From assembly GCF_002088945.1 (NCBI RefSeq), contig NZ_NCSU01000007.1, positions 620,001 through 684,000 of the forward strand: a DNA stretch of 64,000 nucleotides. The letters run 5' to 3'. Positions 29,606 through 37,859 of this stretch are shown here, one piece after another. The DNA comes from Henriciella pelagia. Its GTDB lineage: Bacteria > Pseudomonadota > Alphaproteobacteria > Caulobacterales > Hyphomonadaceae. The position numbers and the translations under genes were made by a program. Each line of letters begins with the position of its first letter. Position 1 is the stretch's first letter. The notes below the pieces were generated by a model. The model did not search any database, had not been told where the DNA came from, and saw only the letters and a program-made list of their open reading frames with translations.

Positions 29606-29620
29606 GTTCTTGATTTGTTC
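29606..29620 (-). promoter_or_regulatory. LexA (SOS) box of the alphaproteobacterial type
   Basis: GTTC at 29606-29609 and GTTC at 29617-29620 are separated by exactly seven bases (TTGATTT), which is the alphaproteobacterial LexA site GTTC-N7-GTTC. It stands just upstream of mmcB, a known SOS gene in Caulobacter, so the match is unlikely to be chance. Confidence 0.85.
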
Positions 29621-29651
29621 GAAGGTGTCCCTGTGGTGGCGTCGAGTCAAG

Positions 29652-29685
29652 AAAAAAGCCCCGAAGCGCGAGGCTCCGGGGCTTT
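29652..29685 (-). terminator. rho-independent terminator of the BI-1 gene
   Basis: AAAGCCCCG (29655-29663) pairs with CGGGGCTTT (29677-29685); on the minus strand the stem is followed by a run of six T. It stands 24 bases after the BI-1 stop. Confidence 0.85.
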
Positions 29686-29708
29686 CGATCTGTATTGGCT
29701 TGCGCCGT

Positions 29709-30491
29709 CTAGTCGCGCGAGGCGAGCATCATCAGCACGAAGCGGAACATGTTCACGAACATGATGAAGAAGTTCAGCGCGCCCCAGTTGGTCATCACAG
29801 CGAGGCTGCGACCATCATGGGCGAGGCTGTAATAGCCTTCCTTCAGTTCCTGGGTCTGCCAGGCAACCAGCACTGCCGAAAGCAGGGCGAAGCCACCGGA
29901 GATCATCCATTCCATGCCGGAAGACGGCTCCATGATGCCGAGCATCGGCAGGAACATGTAGATCACGGACACCGCGAACAGCGCCCAGATCGCCATGATG
30001 GCAAAGCTGCCAATGGCCGACAGGTCACGCTTGGTGGTGTACCCCCAGAGCGACAGGGCACCGAAGGCCGAGGCCGTGATGAAGAAGGCTTTCGCGATCG
30101 TCATGTAGTTCAGGGCCTGGCTGATGCCGCCAGCCGTGGAGTACGACATGCCGGATTTCGCCATGTAGAAATAGACGCCGAGACCAAGACCGACAAAGGT
30201 CACGATTGCCCAGTACAGGATGGCCGATCCGGTTGGTGACGGGTTCTTCATGAAGAACATGGACCCAAAAATCAGCGCAATCGGCGCGAAGGCCACCACA
30301 TAGTAGAGCGGCGTGCCAAAGATCAGCTGTGTCAGCGGCTCCCACGTCCCTGCAGCAAAGGCAAGCAGGCCGGACAGGGCGATGCCAAGGGTCAGTTTCT
30401 GATAGACGCCGAGCATGAAGGTGCGGAGGCCCGCATCAATGCTCGCATCCATAGTCCTGCCGCGGGCAACAGTTGAGTTAAAGTCGTTCAT
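29709..30491 (-). CDS. Bax inhibitor-1/YccA family membrane protein
   Basis: A 260-residue membrane protein with about seven hydrophobic helices and the family's conserved stretches: VYQKLTLGIALSGLLAFAAG, AFGALSLWGYTTKRDLSAIGSF (the typical GxLYGxxTKRDLS), and the C-terminal LNFFIMFVNMFRFVLMML. The family includes YccA, an FtsH modulator, and YetJ, a pH-sensitive calcium channel; which applies here is unknown. The N-terminal 25 residues are cytoplasmic. It is divergent from the aldo/keto reductase gene and has its own terminator. Confidence 0.92.
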   Translation of the reverse strand: MNDFNSTVARGRTMDASIDAGLRTFMLGVYQKLTLGIALSGLLAFAAGTWEPLTQLIFGTPLYYVVAFAPIALIFGSMFFMKNPSPTGSAILYWAIVTFVGLGLGVYFYMAKSGMSYSTAGGISQALNYMTIAKAFFITASAFGALSLWGYTTKRDLSAIGSFAIMAIWALFAVSVIYMFLPMLGIMEPSSGMEWMISGGFALLSAVLVAWQTQELKEGYYSLAHDGRSLAVMTNWGALNFFIMFVNMFRFVLMMLASRD

Positions 30492-30635
30492 TTATCCCTC
30501 TTTCGAAAGGCCGGCATGAGCACCATGCCGATTAGCGATAATATGGGTGAAAAGCCCCATGAGTTCAAGGAAAACCGGTTGATAGAGCAGTCTCGCTGTT
30601 TCTATCCTAATGCACGATTAAAAAAGGAAATTTGT

Positions 30636-31688
30636 ATGCCTGACACAATGCGCAAGCTCGGCTCTACGGATATTAATGTGACGGCCTGCTGCCTCGGCAC
30701 GATGACATGGGGCCAGCAGAACACTGAAGAGGAAGGCCACGCGCAGATGGACTATGCCGTCAGCCGCGGCATCAACTTCTTCGATACGGCTGAAATGTAT
30801 GCCGTTCCGCCCAAGCCGGAGACGCAGGGCCGGACAGAGGAAATCATCGGCACCTGGTTCAGGAAGACCGGCAAGCGCAAGGATATCATTCTCGCCTCGA
30901 AGGTATCCGGCCGGTCGCAGATGACCTGGACGCGGGATGGCGATGTGAAACTGACCCGGCAGACGAAGGAGCAGGTCGACGAGGCAGTCGAGAAAAGCCT
31001 GAAACGTCTGCAGACCGACTATATCGACCTCTACCAGCTTCACTGGCCGGACCGGCCGGCCGCGACTTTCGGGACGAAGCTCGAACCGCACCACTACGAG
31101 GTGGAATTTGAGGCGTTCGAGGACATCCTGTCCCATCTCGACGCGCATGTGAAAGCCGGCCGGATCAGGCATATCGGCCTGTCGAACGAAAACTCTTATG
31201 GCGTCATGCGGTTCATCGCCGAGAGCGAGCGCCGCGGCCTTCCGCGCATCCAGTCGATCCAGAACGCCTATAATCTTGTGAACCGGACCTTTGAGGGCGA
31301 TCTGGAGGAGTGCTGCGTCCGCGAAAAGGTCAGTCTGCTGGCCTATTCGCCGCTCGCGCAGGGCTACCTTACCGGGAAATACAGGGATGGCGCGATCCCC
31401 GAGGGCTCACGCAAGCAATTGTTCGACCGGTTGCAAAGATATGAAAAGCCTCACGCAGAGGCTGCCATCAATTCCTATCTCGACCTGGCCGCCAAATATG
31501 GGGTCGACCCCGCCCAGTTTGCCCTTCGCTTCTGCGATACAAGGCCGTTCATGGGCTCAACCATTATCGGTGCAACAAGCATGGAGCAGCTGAAGACCTG
31601 TATTGATGCATTCGACCTTGAGTGGACGGAAGAGATGGAAAATGACGTGAATGTGCTGCATTTGCGGCAGCCTTCACCTTGCCCATAA
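30636..31688 (+). CDS. aldo/keto reductase (Tas-like)
   Basis: A 350-residue AKR barrel. The catalytic tetrad is visible as Asp and Tyr in FFDTAEMY, Lys in ILASKVSG and His in YQLHWPD. The NADPH-binding C-terminal loop is STIIGATSMEQL. Overall it resembles E. coli Tas. The ATG at 30636 follows AAAGGAAA; sequence in frame upstream to 30516 overlaps the promoter region and is omitted. A short 5' extension seems to be absent. Substrate unknown; detoxification of aldehydes is a common role. Confidence 0.9.
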   Translation: MPDTMRKLGSTDINVTACCLGTMTWGQQNTEEEGHAQMDYAVSRGINFFDTAEMYAVPPKPETQGRTEEIIGTWFRKTGKRKDIILASKVSGRSQMTWTRDGDVKLTRQTKEQVDEAVEKSLKRLQTDYIDLYQLHWPDRPAATFGTKLEPHHYEVEFEAFEDILSHLDAHVKAGRIRHIGLSNENSYGVMRFIAESERRGLPRIQSIQNAYNLVNRTFEGDLEECCVREKVSLLAYSPLAQGYLTGKYRDGAIPEGSRKQLFDRLQRYEKPHAEAAINSYLDLAAKYGVDPAQFALRFCDTRPFMGSTIIGATSMEQLKTCIDAFDLEWTEEMENDVNVLHLRQPSPCP

Positions 31689-31790
31689 GTTAAAAACGAA
31701 TGTTTGACTTTCTGTCACGCGAGTAGCAGCATGCTGTTGCTGTCGTTACGGCAACAGCGGGATGAACTGCAAACGAAGGGGATAATCCAA

Positions 31791-32123
31791 ATGGCAGATG
31801 CATCAGCGTACGCAGACAATATTAAAAAGTACGCAAAGGGATATAATCAGAAGGCGGCCGAGAAGATTGTCGGTCATCTCGGTATTGCACTGCGTAACCG
31901 GGACTCGTCACTTGTGTCCTGTTCCGATGAGGGCGAGCTTCAGCGCGTGCGCGAGAAGTTCTGCCGCGGAAAGCTTGGCCTGGCCGTGTCCAACGGGGAC
32001 ATTGACGCGGCTATTGGCAAGATCTGTGAAAAACTGAAGCCGGAAGGCGGAAACAAGTCTCGCGTGACTTTCTACTACCTGCTCGCCGAGCATTTCAAGA
32101 AACTGGACGAACTGGCCGGCTAG
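31791..32123 (+). CDS. DUF2853 family protein
   Basis: A 110-residue soluble protein matching DUF2853: ADNIKKYAKG, KIVGHLGIALRNRDSSLVSCSDEGEL, and the highly conserved KSRVTFYYLLAEHFKKL. A structure exists for a family member but its function is not known to me. AAGGGGA precedes the ATG at 31791. It is monocistronic, with a terminator after it. The region just upstream (31690-31780) has small hairpins but nothing I can name. Confidence 0.88.
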   Translation: MADASAYADNIKKYAKGYNQKAAEKIVGHLGIALRNRDSSLVSCSDEGELQRVREKFCRGKLGLAVSNGDIDAAIGKICEKLKPEGGNKSRVTFYYLLAEHFKKLDELAG

Positions 32124-32156
32124 GCCCGCTACGATCGGCAGACATTGAATTTATTG

Positions 32157-32191
32157 AGACGCCCGGTCAGGCTGGCCGGGCGTCTTCATTT
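32157..32191 (+). terminator. rho-independent terminator of the DUF2853 gene
   Basis: GACGCCCGG (32158-32166) pairs with CCGGGCGTC (32176-32184), followed by TTCATTT. It lies 34 bases after the stop and directly before the thpR start. Confidence 0.8.
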
Positions 32192-32202
32192 GAGGCTCCT
32201 GA

Positions 32203-32739
32203 ATGATCCGACTTTTCGCTGCCCTGCCCGTGCCCGAAGACGTGATGGACCGGCTTGAGCCGCTCCAGACCGGGCTCAATGGTGCGAGCTGGCGCGGGCG
32301 CGAGCATTTCCATATCACGCTCGGCTTTTTCGGAGATGTGGCTGTTCCGGATGCTCAGGAGCTCGACGCGTCGATCGGCGACATCCCGGCGCCGCAGCTT
32401 GATCTCGAAATCGAAGGGGTTGGCTGGTTCGGACGCAAGGAGCCGGGGCTGGTCTATGCGACGGTGAAGCGGACCGAGCCCTTGGAGGCGCTTGCCAGGG
32501 CGTGCCGGAAAGCGGCGTCGAAAGTGGGGCTGTCGCCGGACGCAAAGCCGTTCCGCCCGCATATCACGCTGGCCTATCTCAATAATGCGCGGCTGGAAGA
32601 GGTGATGGCCTGGTCGGAGCGCTGGCAGGTACTCCGGGCTGGGCCATGGACGGCGGACAGGTTCTACATGTTCGAAAGCACACTGCGGCATGGGAAGAAG
32701 AGCGTTTATGTGCCGGTGGCGGAGTATCCGCTGGGATAG
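32203..32739 (+). CDS. thpR: ThpR, RNA 2',3'-cyclic phosphodiesterase (2H family)
   Basis: A 178-residue 2H phosphoesterase with its two catalytic HxTx motifs: HITL at 37-40 and HITL at 120-123. The family opens RNA 2',3'-cyclic phosphates and was first described as a 2'-5' RNA ligase. FRPHITLAYLNN is the family signature. A GAGG SD stands before the ATG. It follows the DUF2853 terminator, so it probably has its own promoter in or near the hairpin. The 213 bases after it hold no gene and end at the tRNA. Confidence 0.92.
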   Translation: MIRLFAALPVPEDVMDRLEPLQTGLNGASWRGREHFHITLGFFGDVAVPDAQELDASIGDIPAPQLDLEIEGVGWFGRKEPGLVYATVKRTEPLEALARACRKAASKVGLSPDAKPFRPHITLAYLNNARLEEVMAWSERWQVLRAGPWTADRFYMFESTLRHGKKSVYVPVAEYPLG

Positions 32740-32891
32740 TCTGGCTCGTATTTTTTACCGTTCTCACGCTGCTTTCACGAAAGCGGTGGGCATCAACCGG
32801 GACAAAGCGAGGAAACGGGATCAGTACCTAACGCCCCTGCCGAGGCATTCATTCGCTAAAATCAGTTAGTCGGAAATGGCGGCTGCCGCCG

Positions 32892-32954
32892 CATTCAAAT
32901 CCTAAAATCGATCCGCCGGATCGATTTTTTTGCGAAGCAAACCGGATTTGAATG
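32892..32954 (-). terminator. nested palindrome acting as terminator of tRNA-Thr and thpR
   Basis: The inner hairpin is AAAATCGATCC (32904-32914), GCC, GGATCGATTTT (32918-32928), followed on the plus strand by more T. The outer arms CATTCAAATCC (32892-32902) and GGATTTGAATG (32944-32954) are also perfectly complementary, and the right arm overlaps the CCA end of the tRNA gene. It can serve as a bidirectional terminator. Confidence 0.75.
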
Positions 32955-33028
32955 GTGCCGCTAAGGTGACTTGAACACCTGACCCTCGCATTACGAATGC
33001 GATGCTCTACCAGCTGAGCTATAGCGGC
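32953..33028 (-). tRNA. tRNA-Thr(CGT)
   Basis: A complete 76-base cloverleaf. The acceptor GCCGCTA pairs with TAGCGGC, the D arm is GCTC/GAGC, the anticodon stem TCGCA/TGCGA holds the loop TTCGTAA (anticodon CGT, reading ACG), and the T arm is AGGTG/CACCT with loop TTCAAGT. The CCA end is encoded. A palindromic terminator follows. TsaD and TsaE modify A37 of tRNAs of this class. Confidence 0.97.
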
Positions 33029-33101
33029 GAACCGTTCAGAAGGCGCCTCAATACATTTTGATGCCCGTGCTCGCAAGCCCGGTTTTCACAAAGCGCCTGC
33101 C

Positions 33102-34580
33102 TTAATCATCATCATCGGCGCGCGCATAGTCGAGCGGCGGCGATGTCATAGACCTTGCAGCATCTGCGGCGCGTGGCTTGATCGGGGCTGGTGGCTGCGA
33201 TGGCGGGGTAGGCGTTGGCGTGGTGCGACGCTGCGGCGGGGGCAGGGCGATGTGACGTCCGGCTTCGAGTTCGCGGCCATAGGCTTCGTAGCGCGGATGG
33301 ACGAGATTGCCCGCATCCCCGAAAGCATAGACGAGGCGCGCCCAGTCGCGGCGCGAATAGTCGAAGGCGGTGCCTTTCGGGTCAATGTCGGACCATTCCG
33401 GCTCTCGCGAGGCAGTGACGGCCATGCGGCCCCAGCGATTGGCTTCCGCCTCATCGCCATAGCCGCGCAGGGCTTGTTCCAGAAGCAGGCAGAGGCGCGC
33501 GGTCGGGTTTTCCTCGACAAGCTGTGCGAGAACACGGATGGCGTTCATCCAGTCACGCTCAGCCATTGAGATCTCTGCCTTGAGGATACGGCTCTCGCGG
33601 GCATCGGGATTGGTCGCGGCGAGCGCTTCGAGACGGGCGATCTGTGATTTTGGCGTGTCGGACGGGTCGAGCCGGCGGCAAAGGTGGGCGAGGGCGGGAT
33701 GCGGGTTCGCCTTCCAGCCAAGCTCAATGACGCCCTGAGCCGCTTTCAGCTTGCCGTCGAGCATCAGGTGTCGCGCGCCGTGATAGGCGGCTGGCGGGAA
33801 GGCCGGTGCCGCCCTGATGGCATCTGCGAGCAGTTTCTGGGCGTCGCGGCGTTCGGCATTGGGCAGGCTGCAGGCAAGCGCTGTGTAAAGGACGGCGCGG
33901 CGACGGCGAAGGCTGTCGCCCTTGATGGTCCCGCGCTTTTCCCCAATGGCGAGCGTCTCGAGCGCCTCGCGCCAATGCTCGCGCGCGACCTGGCTGTCGA
34001 ACAGGGCATTGAACGGCCATTCTGCGTCGGCGCGCATGTCCAGCGCTTCGCGGGCACGGGTCTCGGCGGCAATGACATCGCCGCGCTCGGTTGCAGCGGT
34101 GGCAGCGCCCTTGAGGCCTGCAAGCTGGCCGCCGGGAAGACGCGCGAGCTGGCCCCAGGCGCGCTCGGCACCAGACCAGTCATCGGAAATTTCGGCTGTA
34201 CGTGCTTCGAGGAGGAGTTTCAGCCGCTCATCCTCGGCGTGTTTGGCGGCCTTGTGCGCGTATCGGCGGGCGGCATTAACGTCGCCTGCTTCAGCGGCGA
34301 GCAGTCCGTCCGCAAGCGCCTTGTTGGCATGGCGGGTTCTGGAGGCTTCGCGCGATTTCGAGAATCTCGACGGCATTTTCAACAAGCCGGTCAACGCGCC
34401 CCAGATCACGGCCATTGCCGCACCAAGCAGGAGCACGGCGAGGATGGCGACAACGAGCTTGAGCTCGATCGTGGTCTCGGGTCCGAGATTGATCAATACG
34501 CTTCCCGGCAGCCTTGAGGCCCAGAGCACGGCGACCCCGGCCAGCACAATCAACAGGATGACGAGAAAGAGTATGATCAT
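33102..34580 (-). CDS. hemY: HemY-domain inner-membrane TPR protein
   Basis: A 492-residue protein with two N-terminal membrane segments (IILFLVILLIVLAGVAVLWA and VVAILAVLLLGAAMAVIWGAL) and then a long tetratricopeptide-like helical region, the HemY_N architecture. It is not the HemY protoporphyrinogen oxidase of Gram-positives. The C-terminus is Pro/Thr-rich with a DDDD end. It is the last gene of hemC-hemD-mic60-hemY. The 227 bases separating it from mic60 contain no gene I can support. The exact function of the family in heme metabolism is unsettled. Confidence 0.85.
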   Translation of the reverse strand: MIILFLVILLIVLAGVAVLWASRLPGSVLINLGPETTIELKLVVAILAVLLLGAAMAVIWGALTGLLKMPSRFSKSREASRTRHANKALADGLLAAEAGDVNAARRYAHKAAKHAEDERLKLLLEARTAEISDDWSGAERAWGQLARLPGGQLAGLKGAATAATERGDVIAAETRAREALDMRADAEWPFNALFDSQVAREHWREALETLAIGEKRGTIKGDSLRRRRAVLYTALACSLPNAERRDAQKLLADAIRAAPAFPPAAYHGARHLMLDGKLKAAQGVIELGWKANPHPALAHLCRRLDPSDTPKSQIARLEALAATNPDARESRILKAEISMAERDWMNAIRVLAQLVEENPTARLCLLLEQALRGYGDEAEANRWGRMAVTASREPEWSDIDPKGTAFDYSRRDWARLVYAFGDAGNLVHPRYEAYGRELEAGRHIALPPPQRRTTPTPTPPSQPPAPIKPRAADAARSMTSPPLDYARADDDD

Positions 34581-34807
34581 TGAGCCTGAAGTCCGTCCTC
34601 ATGTCTGGCCGCTTTGAAATCGCGCAGCTTCTTGGTGTATTTAAGGCGCGAAGTTATTGTTACCAATCGCGATTTGCGCCTGCACAACGCGCCAGCTGCA
34701 AAGCCGATGCATTCCGGTCACAGGCCATCACGGCGCAATTTGCGCGCCTTGTCGATCATGACGACCTCGCACCAACCTAATTGTCCGCCAGACCCAGCGT
34801 CTGGTCG

Positions 34808-35992
34808 TCAGCCTTCCTGGCCCGCCGAGATCAGTTTTAGCCGCAAAGTCTCAAGAGATTCTTCAAGACGCGCGCGGCGGCGCGCATCGGCGAGCCAGGT
34901 CTGGAAGACGGCCTTAGAATTTGTCGGCAGCGCCTCGATGGAATCGATGGCGACCATCAGGTCGTCGCGGGCAAGAGCGGCCTGTGCGTCAGTGAGAAGA
35001 TTGCCGGTTTCACTGCCTGAGGCAGAGCGGCGCACGCTGACGGACTCACCGAAAACCGTGTTCACCCAGCCAAGGCCCGACCCGCTTTCAGTGTCGCGGG
35101 CGAGAGCGTCGTTCCTCAGGCGGCTGAAACTGGACTTAAGCTCTCCCATGGTCGGAATGGCCACCTTCGACAGACTGGCGAGCGTCGTCACGTCCGGGTC
35201 ATCCGGGCGGTTGTCGAGAAGCTGCTGATACTTATCCGGGAAGGCTTCCCCGCGTGCTGCAGACGCCTCGATGGCGTCGAGCGCGAGTGATGCGCCGAGG
35301 ATCAGCGCCGACGCGCGGGAAATATTCTGGGCGTCGGAGCGTGCTTCGCTGATTTCGCTCGAGAGCGCTTCCTGCGCGGTCTGAAGCGCGGCGAAGTCAG
35401 CGCGCAGGGTTTCCAGTTCGGCTTTCAGGCTGACGAGTTGTGCATCGCTTGCCCCGCCACTGTCGGCATTGGCGGACTGGAGCGCGGCTTCGATGGCTTC
35501 GATACGGGCCGGACTGACCGCACCCGACTGGGCTTCGGAGATCGCGGCAAGCTGTTCTTCCAGGCTGGCGAGCCGCGTATCGAAAGCGGCTGCGTCTTCC
35601 GGCAGGTCGGGCACTGGCGCGCGGGCCGTTTCGACAGCAGCGAGTTCGGTTTCAAGGCGTTCGATTTCATCATCGATGCGGTCGATGGTGAGCTCCAGCT
35701 GGCTGGAGACGGCACCGAGACGCTCATCCAGCTGCTGCTGGTTGTCGCGGATGTCTGCGAGGCTGGTTTCGGTCGGGCTGGGCAGGCTGGTCTGGGTCAG
35801 CAGGCCGGATGACCAGACCGACAGGCCGAGCGCGCCAAGGGCGATGAGGCCAACGAGGGTGAGCGATATCCAGCCGGGGCCGCCGCCAGACCGGGCCGGC
35901 TTTTCGTAATTGAGGCTTGGCGCTTTCGGGTCTTCGGCCGGCTCAAACTCGGCATCAATCGGGTCGGAGCCGTGGGTGGGTTGGTCGCTCAT
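34808..35992 (-). CDS. alphaproteobacterial Mic60 (mitofilin-like) inner-membrane protein
   Basis: A 394-residue protein. An acidic cytoplasmic N-terminus is followed by one membrane segment (ISLTLVGLIALGALGLSVW, about 40-58), a long coiled coil (about 75-220, many Glu/Leu heptads such as DDEIERLETELAAVE) and a C-terminal helical domain (SLSKVAIPTMGELKSSF ... MVAIDSIEALPTNSK) typical of mitofilin. In purple bacteria Mic60 shapes intracytoplasmic membranes and is encoded beside hem genes, as here. It follows hemD by 50 bases. Weak sequence conservation of the coiled coil limits certainty. Confidence 0.82.
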   Translation of the reverse strand: MSDQPTHGSDPIDAEFEPAEDPKAPSLNYEKPARSGGGPGWISLTLVGLIALGALGLSVWSSGLLTQTSLPSPTETSLADIRDNQQQLDERLGAVSSQLELTIDRIDDEIERLETELAAVETARAPVPDLPEDAAAFDTRLASLEEQLAAISEAQSGAVSPARIEAIEAALQSANADSGGASDAQLVSLKAELETLRADFAALQTAQEALSSEISEARSDAQNISRASALILGASLALDAIEASAARGEAFPDKYQQLLDNRPDDPDVTTLASLSKVAIPTMGELKSSFSRLRNDALARDTESGSGLGWVNTVFGESVSVRRSASGSETGNLLTDAQAALARDDLMVAIDSIEALPTNSKAVFQTWLADARRRARLEESLETLRLKLISAGQEG

Positions 35993-36042
35993 CGGTCTAC
36001 CTCTTGCGCGCTCCCCAGCCGCTTGCAGTGACTATGGCACGA

Positions 36043-36777
36043 TCAGTGATTTGCGAGCACTTTTTCAAGGGCCTCAAGCAGATGATCCTCGTCCGGATGG
36101 CTCGCGGCAGTCACACCGCCCGTCTTCACGGCCTGAAGCGGTCTGGCTGCCTGTTCCGAAATCGTGACAAAACTGGTTTTGGATAGATCGAACGCTTTGG
36201 CAAGCCCCAGAAAGGCTTCAGCGCCTTTTGACGAATGAATGAGGACGATGGAGGCTTGGTCTGCCTCCAGAGCAACAGCAGCGTCTGGCGCAAGGCTTTC
36301 GGCGGGACGGGCTTCATAGAGCGGCACGAAGTCGATCTTGAAGCCTTCGCTTTCGAGCGCCTCTTTCACGACGCCCCTGGATGCCGCGTTTGCGATGTGG
36401 AGCAATGTTTTCGGTGTGTGGGCATGCCAGTGATGGGCAATGAAATGGGCAAGGTCATGCGCGTCACCAGAAGACTGGTGGACCGGGGTGAAGGCTTCGC
36501 GAACGGCTTCTGATGCTGTCGCCGGGCCGACGCACCAGGCAGGAAGGCCCCGGTCTGCGCTGGCTTCGGCGAAAAAGCGCACACCATTCGCGCTGGTGAA
36601 GATGAGACCGGCATAGCGCGAAAGGTCAGGCAGTATTTCGTCCCGCCCAGCAAGTTCCAGGGCCGGTGACAGGATGTGGCTGACACCCATGGCCGTGAGG
36701 CGCGCGGCGGTCTGTGCGGCGCCGGGTTCAGCGCGCGTAATGATGATGGTGGGCGGGCCCGCTTCAGTCATCTTCAT
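36043..36777 (-). CDS. hemD: uroporphyrinogen-III synthase
   Basis: A 244-residue HemD: TIIITRAEPGAAQTAARL at the N-terminus, LIFTSANGVRFFAEA, AWCVGPATASEAVREAF and a late IVLIHSSKGAEAFL. It cyclises hydroxymethylbilane with ring-D inversion. It overlaps the hemC end by 14 bases, consistent with coupled synthesis of consecutive enzymes. HemD sequences diverge widely, so gene context carries part of the assignment. Confidence 0.9.
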   Translation of the reverse strand: MKMTEAGPPTIIITRAEPGAAQTAARLTAMGVSHILSPALELAGRDEILPDLSRYAGLIFTSANGVRFFAEASADRGLPAWCVGPATASEAVREAFTPVHQSSGDAHDLAHFIAHHWHAHTPKTLLHIANAASRGVVKEALESEGFKIDFVPLYEARPAESLAPDAAVALEADQASIVLIHSSKGAEAFLGLAKAFDLSKTSFVTISEQAARPLQAVKTGGVTAASHPDEDHLLEALEKVLANH

Positions 36778-37726
36778 AGGCGGGAAGGTTTCCGCCCGCT
36801 GCGGCGCGGATGCGCTCGCCTGCCGAGCGGCCGAGCTCTGTCATCTCGTCTTCGCTCGCATCTGTCTGGGCGATACCGTGCTCGACCCAGCGCTCAGAGC
36901 CATCCGGGCGAAGCACTTCGCCGGAGAATTTCCAGAGATCGTCATGGAAACAGGCATGTCCGCCCATGGCGGTGCGGCAGGACCCGTCAAGCTCGACCAG
37001 GAAGGCACGTTCTGCGGTCGCGGCGAGACGGGTCATCGGATCGTCCAGCTTGCGCAGCAGGGCCACGATGTCGCTATCGAGAGCATCGGGCCTTGCGGCA
37101 ATCGTGATGATGCCCTGACCGGCGGCCGGGATCATTGTCTCGACAGGGACGGGGCTCGCAAGATGCGCCATGTCGAGCCGGGTGAGGCCGGCCATTGCGA
37201 GATAGGTTGCCTCAGCCAGGCCATCTTCGAGCTTGCGCAGGCGGGTCTGCACATTGCCGCGAAAGGTCACGATGTTGAGGTCTGGTCGCAGCGCGAGTGT
37301 CTGGGACTCGCGGCGCAGGCTCGCCGTACCGACGGTCGCGCCCTCTGGCAGATCTGCAAGCCTCTTGATGCCGTTCACCGTGATGAAGCCGTCGCGGGGG
37401 TCTTCGCGTTTCGGATAGGCGAGGAGTTCCTGGCCGTCGGGAATGGCGCCCGGCACATCCTTCAGGCTGTGCACGGCAAGGTCGCACCGGCCATCGTCCA
37501 CGGCCGCATCGATCTCGCGTGTGAACAGGCCCTTGCCGCCCGCATTGATGAGGCGCTCCGTGGTCAGCTTGTCGCCGCCTGTGGTGAAGGTGACGATCTC
37601 GCCGACGACATCGCCGCCAGACAGGCGTTCAATATCGGCGGCGACCTGGCGTGCCTGGACCAGCGCCAGCGGTGAGCCGCGCGTGCCAATCTTCAAACTC
37701 TTCTGTGGCGCCTTGCCTGCCGTCAT
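36764..37726 (-). CDS. hemC: hydroxymethylbilane synthase (porphobilinogen deaminase)
   Basis: A 320-residue HemC: IGTRGSPLALVQARQV at the N-terminus, AVHSLKDVPG, GTASLRRESQTLALRPDL, FRGNVQTRLRKLEDG, and the dipyrromethane-cofactor Cys in LDGSCRTAMGGHA. It polymerises four porphobilinogens. First gene of the hem cluster, divergent from the GH5 lipoprotein gene with a 133-base promoter region between them. Confidence 0.97.
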   Translation of the reverse strand: MTAGKAPQKSLKIGTRGSPLALVQARQVAADIERLSGGDVVGEIVTFTTGGDKLTTERLINAGGKGLFTREIDAAVDDGRCDLAVHSLKDVPGAIPDGQELLAYPKREDPRDGFITVNGIKRLADLPEGATVGTASLRRESQTLALRPDLNIVTFRGNVQTRLRKLEDGLAEATYLAMAGLTRLDMAHLASPVPVETMIPAAGQGIITIAARPDALDSDIVALLRKLDDPMTRLAATAERAFLVELDGSCRTAMGGHACFHDDLWKFSGEVLRPDGSERWVEHGIAQTDASEDEMTELGRSAGERIRAAAGGNLPAYEDD

Positions 37727-37859
37727 GCTGCCTTTGCCTTGTCCAGTTTCCGCCCTGCTAATGTGTCAGACTTGGTGAAGCAAGACAGCCCGGCTGCGTC
37801 ATCTGGCACGCCGCATGCGTGTCTTTTCTTAACCCGGATCGGTCAGGATAGAACCTATA

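Noticed and set aside
34581-34807. A small gene between mic60 and hemY
   Set aside because: No frame has a ribosome binding site or protein-like composition; only weak GGCGC/GCGCC symmetry is seen.
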